A stretch of 49,960 bases of DNA from CBFGTV01 sp965652145 (GTDB taxonomy: Bacteria > Bacillota > Clostridia > Peptostreptococcales > Natronincolaceae): the NCBI GenBank assembly GCA_965652145.1, contig CBFGTV010000019.1, forward strand, positions 1 through 49,960, written 5' to 3'. The position numbers were made by a program, and so were the translations under genes. Every line of letters starts with the position of its first letter. The stretch's first letter is position 1. Below, in pieces: positions 34,239 through 42,908 of this stretch. The notes beneath the pieces are model-generated. The model saw nothing but the letters and a program-made list of their open reading frames with translations, did no database searches and had not been told where the DNA came from.

Positions 34239-34283
34239 CTCTTCAAAATTTTCAAGCTGGTGCCTTTATCCCGGCTTTGAGAG
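34239..34283 (+). other. Leader hairpin overlapping the M23 gene ribosome binding site
   Basis: Outer arms CTCTTCAAA and TTTGAGAG (one bulge) enclose an inner GCTGG/CCGGC stem. The 3' arm takes up the first bases of the GAGGAG ribosome binding site, so folding could limit translation. Confidence 0.35.
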
Positions 34284-34295
34284 GAGATAATATGG

Positions 34296-35774
34296 ATGAA
34301 CCAAAGGTTTATGAAGCATCTTCATATAAAATTTAATTTGTACATAAGAAAAGCAAGCCTTAAGACAAAAAATATAAAGCTGTTATTACAGCAAGCCCTT
34401 TACAATGCAAAGAGAGCTTATTACAAGCTGAGTCCTCAAAATAGGAAAAAATATACAATCATAGCTGCTTCAATTGTATCTATTCTAATGATTGCCCTAT
34501 TAACCAATCAGTGGATGAACAATACCCTTCGGGCCTACGAGGTTATTGTAGATGGCCAGGTTATAGGGGTTGTAAGGGAAGAGGCAGATTTTTGGCAGGC
34601 TGTTGAGATTGCACAGGATGAAATTAAAACCATTTATCATCAGGAAATAGACCTATCTGAAGATGTTGTGCTGAAATCTACTAAGGCTGATGATGAGGCC
34701 TTAACAAAGGAAGCCTATATTATTAATAATATCAAAAGACTCATGAACATACAGATTAAGGCTGTAGCCATTATGGTAAACGGCGAGGAAGTTACTTTAG
34801 TAAAGGATATGGAAACTGCAGAGGCTGTTTTAGCGTCCCTGAAGGAACCCTACATAAATGCAGATCAAGACTATGAGGCGGTTGACTTTAAAGAGTCTGT
34901 TGAATTGGTAGGTGTCATGAGCAGCAGTGGTGTCATTAGAGATAAAGAGGATGCCATCAATTTAATTACTAATGGCACCGATGAGGTAAAGATCCATGAG
35001 GTACAAAACGGCGAAAATACCTGGGTCATTGCCAGAAACCATGATCTTACGGTTGAAGATATACAAAAGGCTAATCCTGATTTAAATCCTGAAAAATTAA
35101 AAATAGGGCAGGAAATCAGCTTGGTGGTACCAAAGCCTTATGTTACGGTACTAACTAAAGAATATGTAGAAATGGTTGAAACGGTACCCTATGAAACTGT
35201 CTATGAAGAAACTGACTCCCTCTATGAAGGCGATAAAAAGATTATTGCCCAGGGTGAAGAAGGTTCAAGGGAAATAAAGGGTTATCTAATTAAAGAAAAT
35301 GGTGTTGAGGTGGACCGGGAAATATTAGAAGAAAAGGTATTAGCGGAGCCTCAGATAAGGGTTGTTGCCGAGGGAACAAAGGCTCGTCCTAAAACCATGG
35401 CTACTGGTGTTTTTGCAAATCCTTCCCGGGGGACCTTAACCTCCCGCTTTGGCTCCAGATGGGGCTCAATGCATACAGGGATTGATATTGCCAATAAAAC
35501 AGGTACGCCAATATATGCCGCCGATGGGGGCAAGGTTTCCTTTTCAGGCTCCAATGGTGCCTATGGTAACCTGGTCATTATTGATCATGAAAATGGATAC
35601 CAGACCTATTATGCCCATTGCAGCAAGCTGCTGGTAAGTAAAGGTGATCGGGTTTATAAGGGTCAGCATATTGCCAATGTAGGAAATACCGGTAGAAGCA
35701 CAGGCCCTCACCTACACTTTGAAGTAAGAAAAAATGGAACACCGATTAACCCCTTGGGCTATGTAAAATATTAA
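34296..35774 (+). CDS. Cell-wall endopeptidase with LysM, G5 and M23 domains
   Basis: A 492-residue surface enzyme. A basic cytoplasmic segment (1-50) and one membrane helix (about 54-70) lead into a long helical region, a LysM peptidoglycan-binding domain near 233-282 (TWVIARNHDLTVEDIQKANP), a G5 domain near 285-360, and a C-terminal M23 lysostaphin-type peptidase near 385-490. Zinc and catalytic motifs are intact: HTGIDIA and HLHFE. It probably cleaves peptide cross-links in the wall. GAGGAG precedes the ATG at 34296; a competing ATG four bases earlier is in another frame. The leader hairpin and WalR-like box hint at regulated expression. Confidence 0.9.
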   Translation: MNQRFMKHLHIKFNLYIRKASLKTKNIKLLLQQALYNAKRAYYKLSPQNRKKYTIIAASIVSILMIALLTNQWMNNTLRAYEVIVDGQVIGVVREEADFWQAVEIAQDEIKTIYHQEIDLSEDVVLKSTKADDEALTKEAYIINNIKRLMNIQIKAVAIMVNGEEVTLVKDMETAEAVLASLKEPYINADQDYEAVDFKESVELVGVMSSSGVIRDKEDAINLITNGTDEVKIHEVQNGENTWVIARNHDLTVEDIQKANPDLNPEKLKIGQEISLVVPKPYVTVLTKEYVEMVETVPYETVYEETDSLYEGDKKIIAQGEEGSREIKGYLIKENGVEVDREILEEKVLAEPQIRVVAEGTKARPKTMATGVFANPSRGTLTSRFGSRWGSMHTGIDIANKTGTPIYAADGGKVSFSGSNGAYGNLVIIDHENGYQTYYAHCSKLLVSKGDRVYKGQHIANVGNTGRSTGPHLHFEVRKNGTPINPLGYVKY

Positions 35775-35787
35775 GTAAAATAGCTTA

Positions 35788-35816
35788 GCGTGACCAATTT
35801 CTGGTCACGCTTTATT
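35788..35816 (+). terminator. Intrinsic terminator between the M23 and S8 genes
   Basis: GCGTGACCA pairs perfectly with TGGTCACGC across an ATTTC loop and is followed by a T-rich stretch. It could serve both convergent genes. Confidence 0.75.
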
Positions 35817-35851
35817 TATACCCCGATATCGCTAAACAAAACAAAAGTGAC

Positions 35852-37141
35852 TTATAAAATTAAAATCAATAAAACCACCAATAGTACCCAGAACCAACTA
35901 CCAAAGCCTGAGAATGAACCAAAGGGGCTGCCGCCGACGGGACTGGAGGGAGGTTTCGGTGAAGGTGAAGGCTTCATGGTGCCAACAATCTTTTTAATAT
36001 CTAAGAGTCCTGCTCCCTGAACATCAGGACTCAAGCCAAGCTGCAGGGCATTTCCGACAATGGTATCCTTCACCTGATTCGGTAATGCCTGGGGATTTTT
36101 TTCATATAGCAGAGCCGCACAGCCCGCTACAATGGGGGTAGCCATTGAGGTACCGGAAAGGCTGGTATAGCCGCTACCCTCGTGGCTTAAAGAATGTATG
36201 CTTACCCCTGGAGCTAATATGTCGGGTTTGGTAATTCCGTCAACCGTTGGTCCCCTGCTGGAAAATTCAGCAATCGTTACTTTGCTGGCCTCCTTTGCCT
36301 TTCGGTCATCGCAGGCACCTACGGCAATTACACTGGGGCTTATGGCGGGTGAATTAATGGTTGCCTCCTTCGGACCATTGTTCCCTGCTGCCGTAACAAC
36401 GGTAATGCCTGCTGAAACAGCCGCAGAAACCGCTTGACAAAGGGGATCCTGTCGATAAGAGGTTTTAGCCTTTGTACCTAAAGACATGGTCATAACCTTA
36501 ATATTATAGCGCTCACGATTTTCTATTGTCCATTGAATCCCGGCAATAACATCTGAAATACTGCCGCCGCCATCTTGATTTAAGACCTTTACACCGATGA
36601 TGTTGGCGTCTGGAGCCACACCCATATATTTTCCCCTGGAAGAAAAACCGTTTCCGGCAATAATTCCGGCTACGTGGGTTCCGTGGCCATCATCATCATA
36701 GGGTTCAGACTTTTTATTGATGAGGTCATGGAAAGCCACAATTCGGTTAACCGGTGTGGTTAAATCATAATGGGGATATACCCCCGTATCAATAACAGCC
36801 ACCCCTACATTTTTTCCCGTCAATCCTGTTTCGTTGGCATAATCTGAACCGACGGTAACGGTGGCAATATCCATTAATTTAAAAGCCATATCATCAAAAA
36901 ATATCTTTTCTATGATATTCTCCCTGGCAACGCTTCTGACACCCACCGAGGGGAGCTGAACGGCAACGGCATTAATGATATTTAACTTATGCTTGATTGT
37001 ACCCCCCAGGCTTTTGACAAAGGCCTCCAGGTCTTCACATTCACAATCCTTGGCGGTTATAATAACGGGTATATCCTCTCCTTCAGCCTCCATTAATCGT
37101 TCCACCACTAAATCATCAATGATATTTCTATATCCAAACAC
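35852..37141 (-). CDS. S8 subtilisin-like serine peptidase with C-terminal membrane anchor
   Basis: A 429-residue peptidase. The catalytic triad is Asp118 (VIDTG), His153 (GHGTHVAGI) and Ser332 (SGTSMATP), with the oxyanion Asn in AAGNNGP near 254. The first 90 residues look like an inhibitor-type pro-domain rather than a Sec signal peptide. The C-terminus is a Pro/Ser/Gly-rich linker ending in one hydrophobic helix (about 415-429). No N-terminal export signal is visible, so location is unclear; it may be tail-anchored or intracellular like Isp proteins. It is the only minus-strand gene among surrounding plus-strand genes. Confidence 0.9.
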   Translation of the reverse strand: MFGYRNIIDDLVVERLMEAEGEDIPVIITAKDCECEDLEAFVKSLGGTIKHKLNIINAVAVQLPSVGVRSVARENIIEKIFFDDMAFKLMDIATVTVGSDYANETGLTGKNVGVAVIDTGVYPHYDLTTPVNRIVAFHDLINKKSEPYDDDGHGTHVAGIIAGNGFSSRGKYMGVAPDANIIGVKVLNQDGGGSISDVIAGIQWTIENRERYNIKVMTMSLGTKAKTSYRQDPLCQAVSAAVSAGITVVTAAGNNGPKEATINSPAISPSVIAVGACDDRKAKEASKVTIAEFSSRGPTVDGITKPDILAPGVSIHSLSHEGSGYTSLSGTSMATPIVAGCAALLYEKNPQALPNQVKDTIVGNALQLGLSPDVQGAGLLDIKKIVGTMKPSPSPKPPSSPVGGSPFGSFSGFGSWFWVLLVVLLILIL

Positions 37142-37266
37142 AGCGGGCCCTCCTTTATTAACATTCTAATATAAGGTATGCCATGGCAGAGAAAAAGTGA
37201 TAAAAAAGATGAATATTTCAACGAAATCATGTAAATTTTTCCTCGGTGGAAGTTTACATAATTATA

Positions 37267-37275
37267 TGTTATAAT
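37267..37275 (+). promoter_or_regulatory. Extended -10 promoter of the MA-peptidase gene
   Basis: TGTTATAAT is a perfect extended -10. Just upstream (37229-37259) an inverted repeat with ATGTAAA and TTTACAT arms around a small inner stem could be an operator. Confidence 0.45.
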
Positions 37276-37318
37276 GGTTTAGTATTAACTGTCATACCCT
37301 TTAGAAAGGGGGATTATT

Positions 37319-38116
37319 ATGGGAAAGAGAAGGATGCCTTCATCAAATTTCTATCTAATTATCCTCTTGACAATTGTGTTATTCATTTTGCTTGCCGGCC
37401 TGAGAACCCAGGTAGTACTTGCATCTGCCAGACCCCTGGTCAGGGGCTTGGAACAGCAGCTTGTAGCTATTCAAGTAAGGAATTATAAACAGATAGAGAC
37501 AGACCACTATCAAATTAAATATCAAAATATTAATGGAGAAACCCTTGATTTAATAGCAGAAACGGCAGAAAAAAAATACTGGGCCGTCAGTGAAGCCTTT
37601 CAATATAAGCCTGATGGCAAAATTACCTTGATCATTTATGATGATCCAGAAGAAATGCTAAAGGTAAATTTTTTAAACAAAGACAATCCTCCAATGGGGG
37701 TTTATTTTGGTAATAGCCTTCATATTTTAGATCCAAGCCATTGGATTAGTGATCAGCAAAATATGAAAATAATATTTGAAAGCCAGGGGCCGGTGCTTCA
37801 TGAGCTGGTGCACCTCTTTACCGATCATCTTGGTGGAGGGAACTTTCCCCTCTGGTTTACTGAAGGGGTAAGCCTCTATTATGAGTATGCTTTAGATGGC
37901 TATGAGTGGGGTAAAGAAGTAATTGTTCCGAAGGATTATACCCTAAAGAAGTTATATCACTCCTTTAACCAGCTTGACCAGTACCAGGCCTATACCAAGG
38001 CCTTTCGTATTGTCAAAGGCTATGTAGAGGAAAATGGAGAAAAAGCCCTTTTAGAGATTATTAACTCCCTTGGCAGGGGAGCCAGACTTGAGCACTATTT
38101 TCCGATTTCTGAATAA
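37319..38116 (+). CDS. Peptidase MA-like gluzincin, membrane-anchored
   Basis: A 265-residue protein with a basic N-terminus and one hydrophobic helix (about 11-36), so it is anchored or secreted. The zinc motif HELVHLF near residue 162 and the downstream FTEGVSLYYEY (Glu as probable third ligand) place it in the MA clan of metallopeptidases, of the short peptidase-MA-like group. Substrate unknown. AAGGGGG precedes the ATG. It is the last of the surface peptidase genes before walR. Confidence 0.8.
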   Translation: MGKRRMPSSNFYLIILLTIVLFILLAGLRTQVVLASARPLVRGLEQQLVAIQVRNYKQIETDHYQIKYQNINGETLDLIAETAEKKYWAVSEAFQYKPDGKITLIIYDDPEEMLKVNFLNKDNPPMGVYFGNSLHILDPSHWISDQQNMKIIFESQGPVLHELVHLFTDHLGGGNFPLWFTEGVSLYYEYALDGYEWGKEVIVPKDYTLKKLYHSFNQLDQYQAYTKAFRIVKGYVEENGEKALLEIINSLGRGARLEHYFPISE

Positions 38117-38150
38117 TTTAATTAGAAGGGTCAGTATACTACCTTGAACC

Positions 38151-38202
38151 TTAAAGGGCTCAAGTGCCTCCAGGTATCTTTACGGGGCCTCGGGCCCTTG
38201 AA
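38151..38202 (+). other. Hairpin and direct repeat upstream of walR
   Basis: TTAAAGGGCTC pairs with GGGCCCTTGAA (one mismatch and one G-T), enclosing GCCTC/GGGGC. A 13-base unit CAGGTATCTTTAC (38171-38183) recurs at 38212-38224 with one change. No T-run follows. I cannot match it to a known riboswitch. Confidence 0.35.
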
Positions 38203-38328
38203 TATGGTCCACAGGTATTTTTACTGGGTAAATTATTCAAAGCAATAATTAAATATTTTACCAGCAGGAAAATCATGTAGATTAGTAGAATGATAAAATG
38301 ATGAAATCCTTATGAGGTGATTTAAGTG

Positions 38329-39018
38329 ATGGAGAGAAAAATTCTAATTGTGGAAGATGAGAAGCCCATATCTGAGATCGTTAAGTTTAATCTAGAGAAG
38401 GAAGGCTATTTGGTTGAGACAGCCTTTGACGGGGAAGAAGCATTACATAAGGTTGCAAAATTTAATCCTGATTTAGTACTCTTGGATTTAATGCTGCCTA
38501 AGCTGGATGGCTTTCAGGTATGTCGGAAAATTCGGGAGAGCTTTTCCATGCCAATCTTAATGCTGACTGCAAAGGAAGAGGAGCTCGATAAGGTTTTAGG
38601 CCTTGAAATGGGAGCTGATGACTATATTACGAAACCCTTTGGAATGAGGGAGCTTTTAGCCAGGGTAAAGGCCCACCTTAGAAGAAACAACATTGTTGAT
38701 GGTGATAAAAAGGGCGGAGTGATGACTTCGGGTGATCTTGTAATTGATTTTAATAAGTATGAGGTAAAAAAGGATCATCATGTTGTAGAACTAACCTCGA
38801 GGGAATTTGAGCTGCTTCGATTTTTATCCACCCAGGCAGAGCTGGTCTTTACCCGGGAACAGCTTTTAAAAGAGGTTTGGGGCTATGAATATTATGGTGA
38901 TATTCGTACTGTTGATGTAACCATTCGAAGGCTGAGGGAAAAAATTGAAGATAATTCAAGTAGTCCCAAATATATAATGACCAAAAGGGGAGTCGGCTAT
39001 TATTTTAGGAGGGCATAA
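38329..39018 (+). CDS. walR: Response regulator WalR (YycF)
   Basis: A 229-residue OmpR-family regulator. The receiver has the acidic pair Glu9-Asp10 and phospho-acceptor Asp53 (VLLDLMLP), and the C-terminal winged helix ends with the typical DIRTVDVTIRRLREKIEDN and RGVGYYFRR. WalR controls cell-wall metabolism genes and is essential in many Firmicutes. A GTG at 38326 is also possible, but the ATG at 38329 has better spacing from GAGGTGA. It precedes walK by two bases; the cluster that follows contains the usual WalRK accessory genes, which supports the name over other OmpR regulators. Confidence 0.95.
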   Translation: MERKILIVEDEKPISEIVKFNLEKEGYLVETAFDGEEALHKVAKFNPDLVLLDLMLPKLDGFQVCRKIRESFSMPILMLTAKEEELDKVLGLEMGADDYITKPFGMRELLARVKAHLRRNNIVDGDKKGGVMTSGDLVIDFNKYEVKKDHHVVELTSREFELLRFLSTQAELVFTREQLLKEVWGYEYYGDIRTVDVTIRRLREKIEDNSSSPKYIMTKRGVGYYFRRA

Positions 39019-39020
39019 GT

Positions 39021-40823
39021 ATGTTTAAAAGCATAAGGTGGAAATTTATCACGATTTATTTCCTCCTTGTATTTATTGCCATGGTGATTATTGGGGTTTT
39101 CTTGCTGCAGCAATTTCAAGAGTATCATTTAAGCGAAGTCAGCAGTAATCTTAGGGGAATTGCCAACAATGTCAGACTAACCCTGGAAGATATCGACTGG
39201 GTTAACAATCGTGAGGACATTCAAGAGAATATCCTCAGATACGAAGAAACCGCAGCAGTGGGGATGGAGATTTATGTTGTTGAAAGGGACAGCAATTTTA
39301 CCATTATAGCCGGTACCAATTTAACCTATCTGAATCATAATGCAATGGAAATTTTAGAGCCGGATCTAATCATGTCGGCCTTTAATGGAGAATATCGGGA
39401 AATGGATGTGTCGAGGGGAGAGGGCGTCAGCACCAAGAACCTTGTTTACCCGGTGCATGATGACCACAGCCGTGTGATTGGTGCCATATACCTTAGAAAA
39501 AACTTAGATGTTATCTATAAAACCCTACGAGAATCTACCTGGATATTAATTCGAGCTACCGTTTTAGCTCTTTTTATTACTGTTATACTGGGATATTTAA
39601 TTGCTAAAAGTATTACCACACCTATCAATGATGTAACCATAAAGGCAGAAAAAATGGCCAAGGGTGATTTTGATCAGGTGGTTGAAATTAAGTCCAGTGA
39701 CGAGATTGGGCAGCTGGCATCGATGTTTAACTATTTAACGGCCCGTTTAAAGTCGGTACTACAGGAAATGTCCAATGAAAAGCAAAAAATGGATACGATT
39801 ATTACCTATATGGCCGATGGACTGGTGGCGGTTACTGAAGAGGGTAAAATCCTGCATGCCAATCCAAGGGCCCTAGAGATGCTCAATATAAAGGAGGAGG
39901 AGTTAAATCGTATTTCCTACGATTCAATCTTTACCGCCTATAACGAGCGATTGTCTATTGATCGGCTAAAGCAGGGAGAAGGAAACCTTTCTGGCAGTGA
40001 AATGATGGTGTTAAACAACAATGTCATTTTACGGGCCAATTATGCTCCCTTTAATAATGAAAAGGGTGCTTTCGGCGGAATTATACTATTGCTTCAGGAT
40101 GTTACTAAGCATGAAAAGCTGGAAAAGATGAGGAAGGAATTTGTTGCTAATGTGTCTCATGAGCTGAAGACCCCGCTGACAACCATTAAAAGCTACACTG
40201 AAACATTGCTTGATGGTGCTGTTGAAAATCTTCAATTGACTACTCAGTTTTTGCAGGTAATTGATAATGAAGCCGACAGAATGAGCAGGCTGGTAAGGGA
40301 TTTGCTGCAGCTAAGCAATATAGATTATCAAAAAAATAAATGGCATAAGCGTACCATTGATTTAAATAAAATCCTGAAAAAGGCAGTTGTAAAATTAGAG
40401 GTTGCTGCCAAAAATAAAAATCAAATACTAGATTTCGAATTAAAAAGTTCTTCCATACCCCTATATGCCGATGAGGATCGAATTGAGCAGGTGCTTTTAA
40501 ACATCATCAGCAATTCAATAAAATATACTCCCAACGGGGGCCAGATTAACATTACCTTAGAAAATTCCGGAACCCATGGTGTAGTTGTAATTAGTGATAC
40601 GGGTATAGGGATTCCCAAGGAGGATTTACCCAGGCTTTTTGAACGTTTTTATCGTGTAGACAAGGCCCGTTCCCGGGAGATGGGCGGAACCGGCCTGGGG
40701 CTTGCAATTGCTAAAGAGATTATTGATGCTCATCAGGGTTCAATTGAAATTACCAGTATGGAGGAGCAGGGCACCTGTGTTACCATTAAACTGCCCCTGA
40801 TCGAGGAAAATATGTGTAATTGA
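39021..40823 (+). CDS. walK: Sensor histidine kinase WalK (YycG)
   Basis: A 600-residue kinase. Two membrane helices (about 10-30 and 172-195) enclose an extracellular sensor domain of about 140 residues. HAMP lies near 196-250, PAS near 255-365, and the H-box FVANVSHELKTPL has phospho-acceptor His380. N-box NIISNSIKYT, G1 DTGIGIP, F-box FERFYRVDKARS and G2 GGTGLGLAI are all intact. It phosphorylates WalR. The extracellular domain and PAS make it a true WalK-type kinase and not the short streptococcal form. Confidence 0.96.
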   Translation: MFKSIRWKFITIYFLLVFIAMVIIGVFLLQQFQEYHLSEVSSNLRGIANNVRLTLEDIDWVNNREDIQENILRYEETAAVGMEIYVVERDSNFTIIAGTNLTYLNHNAMEILEPDLIMSAFNGEYREMDVSRGEGVSTKNLVYPVHDDHSRVIGAIYLRKNLDVIYKTLRESTWILIRATVLALFITVILGYLIAKSITTPINDVTIKAEKMAKGDFDQVVEIKSSDEIGQLASMFNYLTARLKSVLQEMSNEKQKMDTIITYMADGLVAVTEEGKILHANPRALEMLNIKEEELNRISYDSIFTAYNERLSIDRLKQGEGNLSGSEMMVLNNNVILRANYAPFNNEKGAFGGIILLLQDVTKHEKLEKMRKEFVANVSHELKTPLTTIKSYTETLLDGAVENLQLTTQFLQVIDNEADRMSRLVRDLLQLSNIDYQKNKWHKRTIDLNKILKKAVVKLEVAAKNKNQILDFELKSSSIPLYADEDRIEQVLLNIISNSIKYTPNGGQINITLENSGTHGVVVISDTGIGIPKEDLPRLFERFYRVDKARSREMGGTGLGLAIAKEIIDAHQGSIEITSMEEQGTCVTIKLPLIEENMCN

Positions 40824-40836
40824 TTCTTAATTTCCT

Positions 40837-40853
40837 TGTAATATGGTTGTAAT
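40837..40853 (+). promoter_or_regulatory. Perfect WalR box downstream of walK
   Basis: TGTAAT-ATGGT-TGTAAT fits TGTWAH-N5-TGTWAH at all 12 positions. A TATAAT (40864-40869) follows 10 bases later, then the ribosome binding site of the next gene. It suggests WalR acts on a promoter inside its own cluster. Confidence 0.5.
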
Positions 40854-40912
40854 ATTATTTTTGTATAATGATAGTATGCTAAAACCATAAAATGTGTTCA
40901 GGAGGAATGAGT

Positions 40913-41431
40913 ATGATCAAAAAGGTTATATCATGTACGATTGTACTTTTTATATTAGGAACAGCAAGTGTCTTTGCAAACCCTGAAACAACTGTAGGGG
41001 AACCGATAGAGGAGCTTACCATGGCTGAAACAGCCCAATTGGCAGAGGAAGGTCTGCAGGTAATTACTCCTGAGCGAAACCTGACTATTAGTAAAAAGAC
41101 CATGGTAGTGGAATTAACAGCCCAGGAGGGAATAGATATTACGGTTGAAGTGTATTATAATGCAAGTCTGGAACTAGATAAGCAAAAATATGTGTTGGCT
41201 TATGACCCAATTAGTATGGAAATAGGCGCCTTAAAACGGGGCTGGGCTGAGGTTGAGCTTAAGAAGGGAAAAAATAAAATTGTTGTTACAGCAACCTATG
41301 AAGATGGCTCAACGGAGACCGTTACCCGGTATGTTGATGTGGAAGAGCTTGAGGAAGTAAAGAAAAAGTTGATGGAGGAAAATATTACCGACTCAAACAA
41401 ATTGATAAAAACCATCACAGGGAGAAAGTAA
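40913..41431 (+). CDS. Secreted protein of unknown function in the wal cluster
   Basis: A 172-residue protein with a clear Sec signal peptide (about residues 1-22, ending near SVFAN). The mature protein has a central beta-rich region (about 65-150) that looks like an immunoglobulin-like or bacterial cadherin-type fold: LTAQEGIDITVEVYYN, then VELKKGKNKIVVTATYEDGSTETVTRYV. The C-terminal tail is charged and helical. In-frame ATGs at 40892 and 40907 are too close to or before AGGAGG; 40913 has ideal spacing. Not part of the standard Bacillus wal operon; position suggests an envelope role linked to WalK. Confidence 0.7.
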   Translation: MIKKVISCTIVLFILGTASVFANPETTVGEPIEELTMAETAQLAEEGLQVITPERNLTISKKTMVVELTAQEGIDITVEVYYNASLELDKQKYVLAYDPISMEIGALKRGWAEVELKKGKNKIVVTATYEDGSTETVTRYVDVEELEEVKKKLMEENITDSNKLIKTITGRK

Positions 41432-41452
41432 CTGGCGCTGGAGTGAGAAAAG

Positions 41453-42892
41453 ATGAGTAGGGAAAAAATAAAAAGTCTAATATTATTGGTCCTGGTAATT
41501 TTAAGCTTTATGTTGACTCAAAGGATTTGGTTTGATTCATCCCTGTCTATTCTCCAGTCTGAAGCCAGTAATGAAAAGGAAAGACAGCATCATATTAAAT
41601 CTGTTAGAAATGATCTAATTTCACCACAGCAAATTATTTTGGCCTTCGGCGGCGATAGCTTTGGTTCTGGTTCAAGGAACAATGATTATACAGTACTTAA
41701 TGATCAAGAGATGAAGGTAGCTTGGCAGGAGGCCAAAAATCTTCTTCTCGATTTTTTTACAGGAGAATCTGATATTAAAATATCAACCTATGAGAAATAC
41801 CTGCAAAATAGTCAGGGGGCTAAGTTTGTTGAGCTGGAATTTGGTGATAATATTCCATCGGTTTTGGTTTCAACGGTATTTGATGCCTATGACAGCAATA
41901 TTGTACGGAATATACGGGAAATTAAGAAAATATTAATTCCTGCCCGTAACAAGGGAACCATTTTCATCCTCGGAAAGGATGATCATGTTTATGAGGTAAC
42001 ATTACCAGATTATGAGAATACAAATTTAGAGGCATTTATAGATGAATATAACAATGAAAAAAGCTTTGTTAGGTATTATACCCTGTTTAGTAATTCTGTC
42101 AATAACCTGACTCCCATGCCACTAAATTATAATCGTTCAATACCTCAATATTTTGTGGAAAGTGAAATTGATGTGAAAAACGAGCAGGCAATCATTGAAC
42201 GAACTAAAAAGTTTTTTAATGGCAATCTGGATTTCGTTAAGACGATTCGAGAAACCAGTGGTGCCGTGGTTTATTTATACGGCTATGGAGAAAGAAGTGT
42301 GCGAATCAACAGCAGAGGAAGACTTGAGTACAATGCAGAGGTTGGCAGTGTTTCCAGTAATAATGTGCTGGAATCCCTAGATGTAGCAGTTAACTTTGTG
42401 TTCGATCAGGGAGGCTTTCCAGAGGGAGCCTACCTAAAGGAAATCAGACAGCTTGATAAGAGCTATTACTTTGGCTTTGGGTACGACCTGGAGGGATATC
42501 CCCTGGTCTTTACCGGCAATAATATGAAACACCCTATTGAGGTGGAGGTTTATGGAAACAGCGTTAAATCCTATAGACGCTTTGTTAGAAAAAAAATGAG
42601 CTTGGCCCCGGTTTATGCTAGTGAAGGAATCCTGATACCCCCACGAATTATTGAAAGGAATATTGATTTATTTAAGGAACATTATCTTCAAGATCATCCA
42701 AAGGAAGCCAATTTAATAGAGGATAACGAAATATTAGAAAAAATTGAAGCATTACGATTGGTTTATTTTGATAAAACTGAGGAAGTAAAGATACAGTCAT
42801 TGATTCCTTGCTGGACTTTTGAAATCAATGGGAGAGTGTACTATTTTGACAGCTATAGCGGAAAACTACTCCATAGTAGTCGTTTAAATTAG
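41453..42892 (+). CDS. yycH: YycH-family WalK regulator
   Basis: A 479-residue membrane-anchored extracytoplasmic protein. One N-terminal helix (about 8-22) is followed by a large extracellular region of alternating helix and sheet. Overall length, TQRIWFDSSLSI near the start, and position two genes after walK and directly before yycI identify it as YycH (WalH). In Bacillus YycH and YycI contact WalK through their membrane helices and modulate its activity. Sequence conservation in the family is low, so the call rests partly on synteny. Confidence 0.85.
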   Translation: MSREKIKSLILLVLVILSFMLTQRIWFDSSLSILQSEASNEKERQHHIKSVRNDLISPQQIILAFGGDSFGSGSRNNDYTVLNDQEMKVAWQEAKNLLLDFFTGESDIKISTYEKYLQNSQGAKFVELEFGDNIPSVLVSTVFDAYDSNIVRNIREIKKILIPARNKGTIFILGKDDHVYEVTLPDYENTNLEAFIDEYNNEKSFVRYYTLFSNSVNNLTPMPLNYNRSIPQYFVESEIDVKNEQAIIERTKKFFNGNLDFVKTIRETSGAVVYLYGYGERSVRINSRGRLEYNAEVGSVSSNNVLESLDVAVNFVFDQGGFPEGAYLKEIRQLDKSYYFGFGYDLEGYPLVFTGNNMKHPIEVEVYGNSVKSYRRFVRKKMSLAPVYASEGILIPPRIIERNIDLFKEHYLQDHPKEANLIEDNEILEKIEALRLVYFDKTEEVKIQSLIPCWTFEINGRVYYFDSYSGKLLHSSRLN

Positions 42893-42908
42893 ATGGTGGT
42901 GGGTAAAC

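Noticed and set aside
34201..34290. c-di-AMP (ydaO-type) riboswitch before the M23 gene
   Set aside because: Attractive because such genes are common targets and gdpP is nearby, but the conserved ydaO blocks are absent.
37246..37488. 80-codon frame overlapping the MA-peptidase start
   Set aside because: It runs through the promoter and start of a well-supported gene in another frame and lacks a ribosome binding site.
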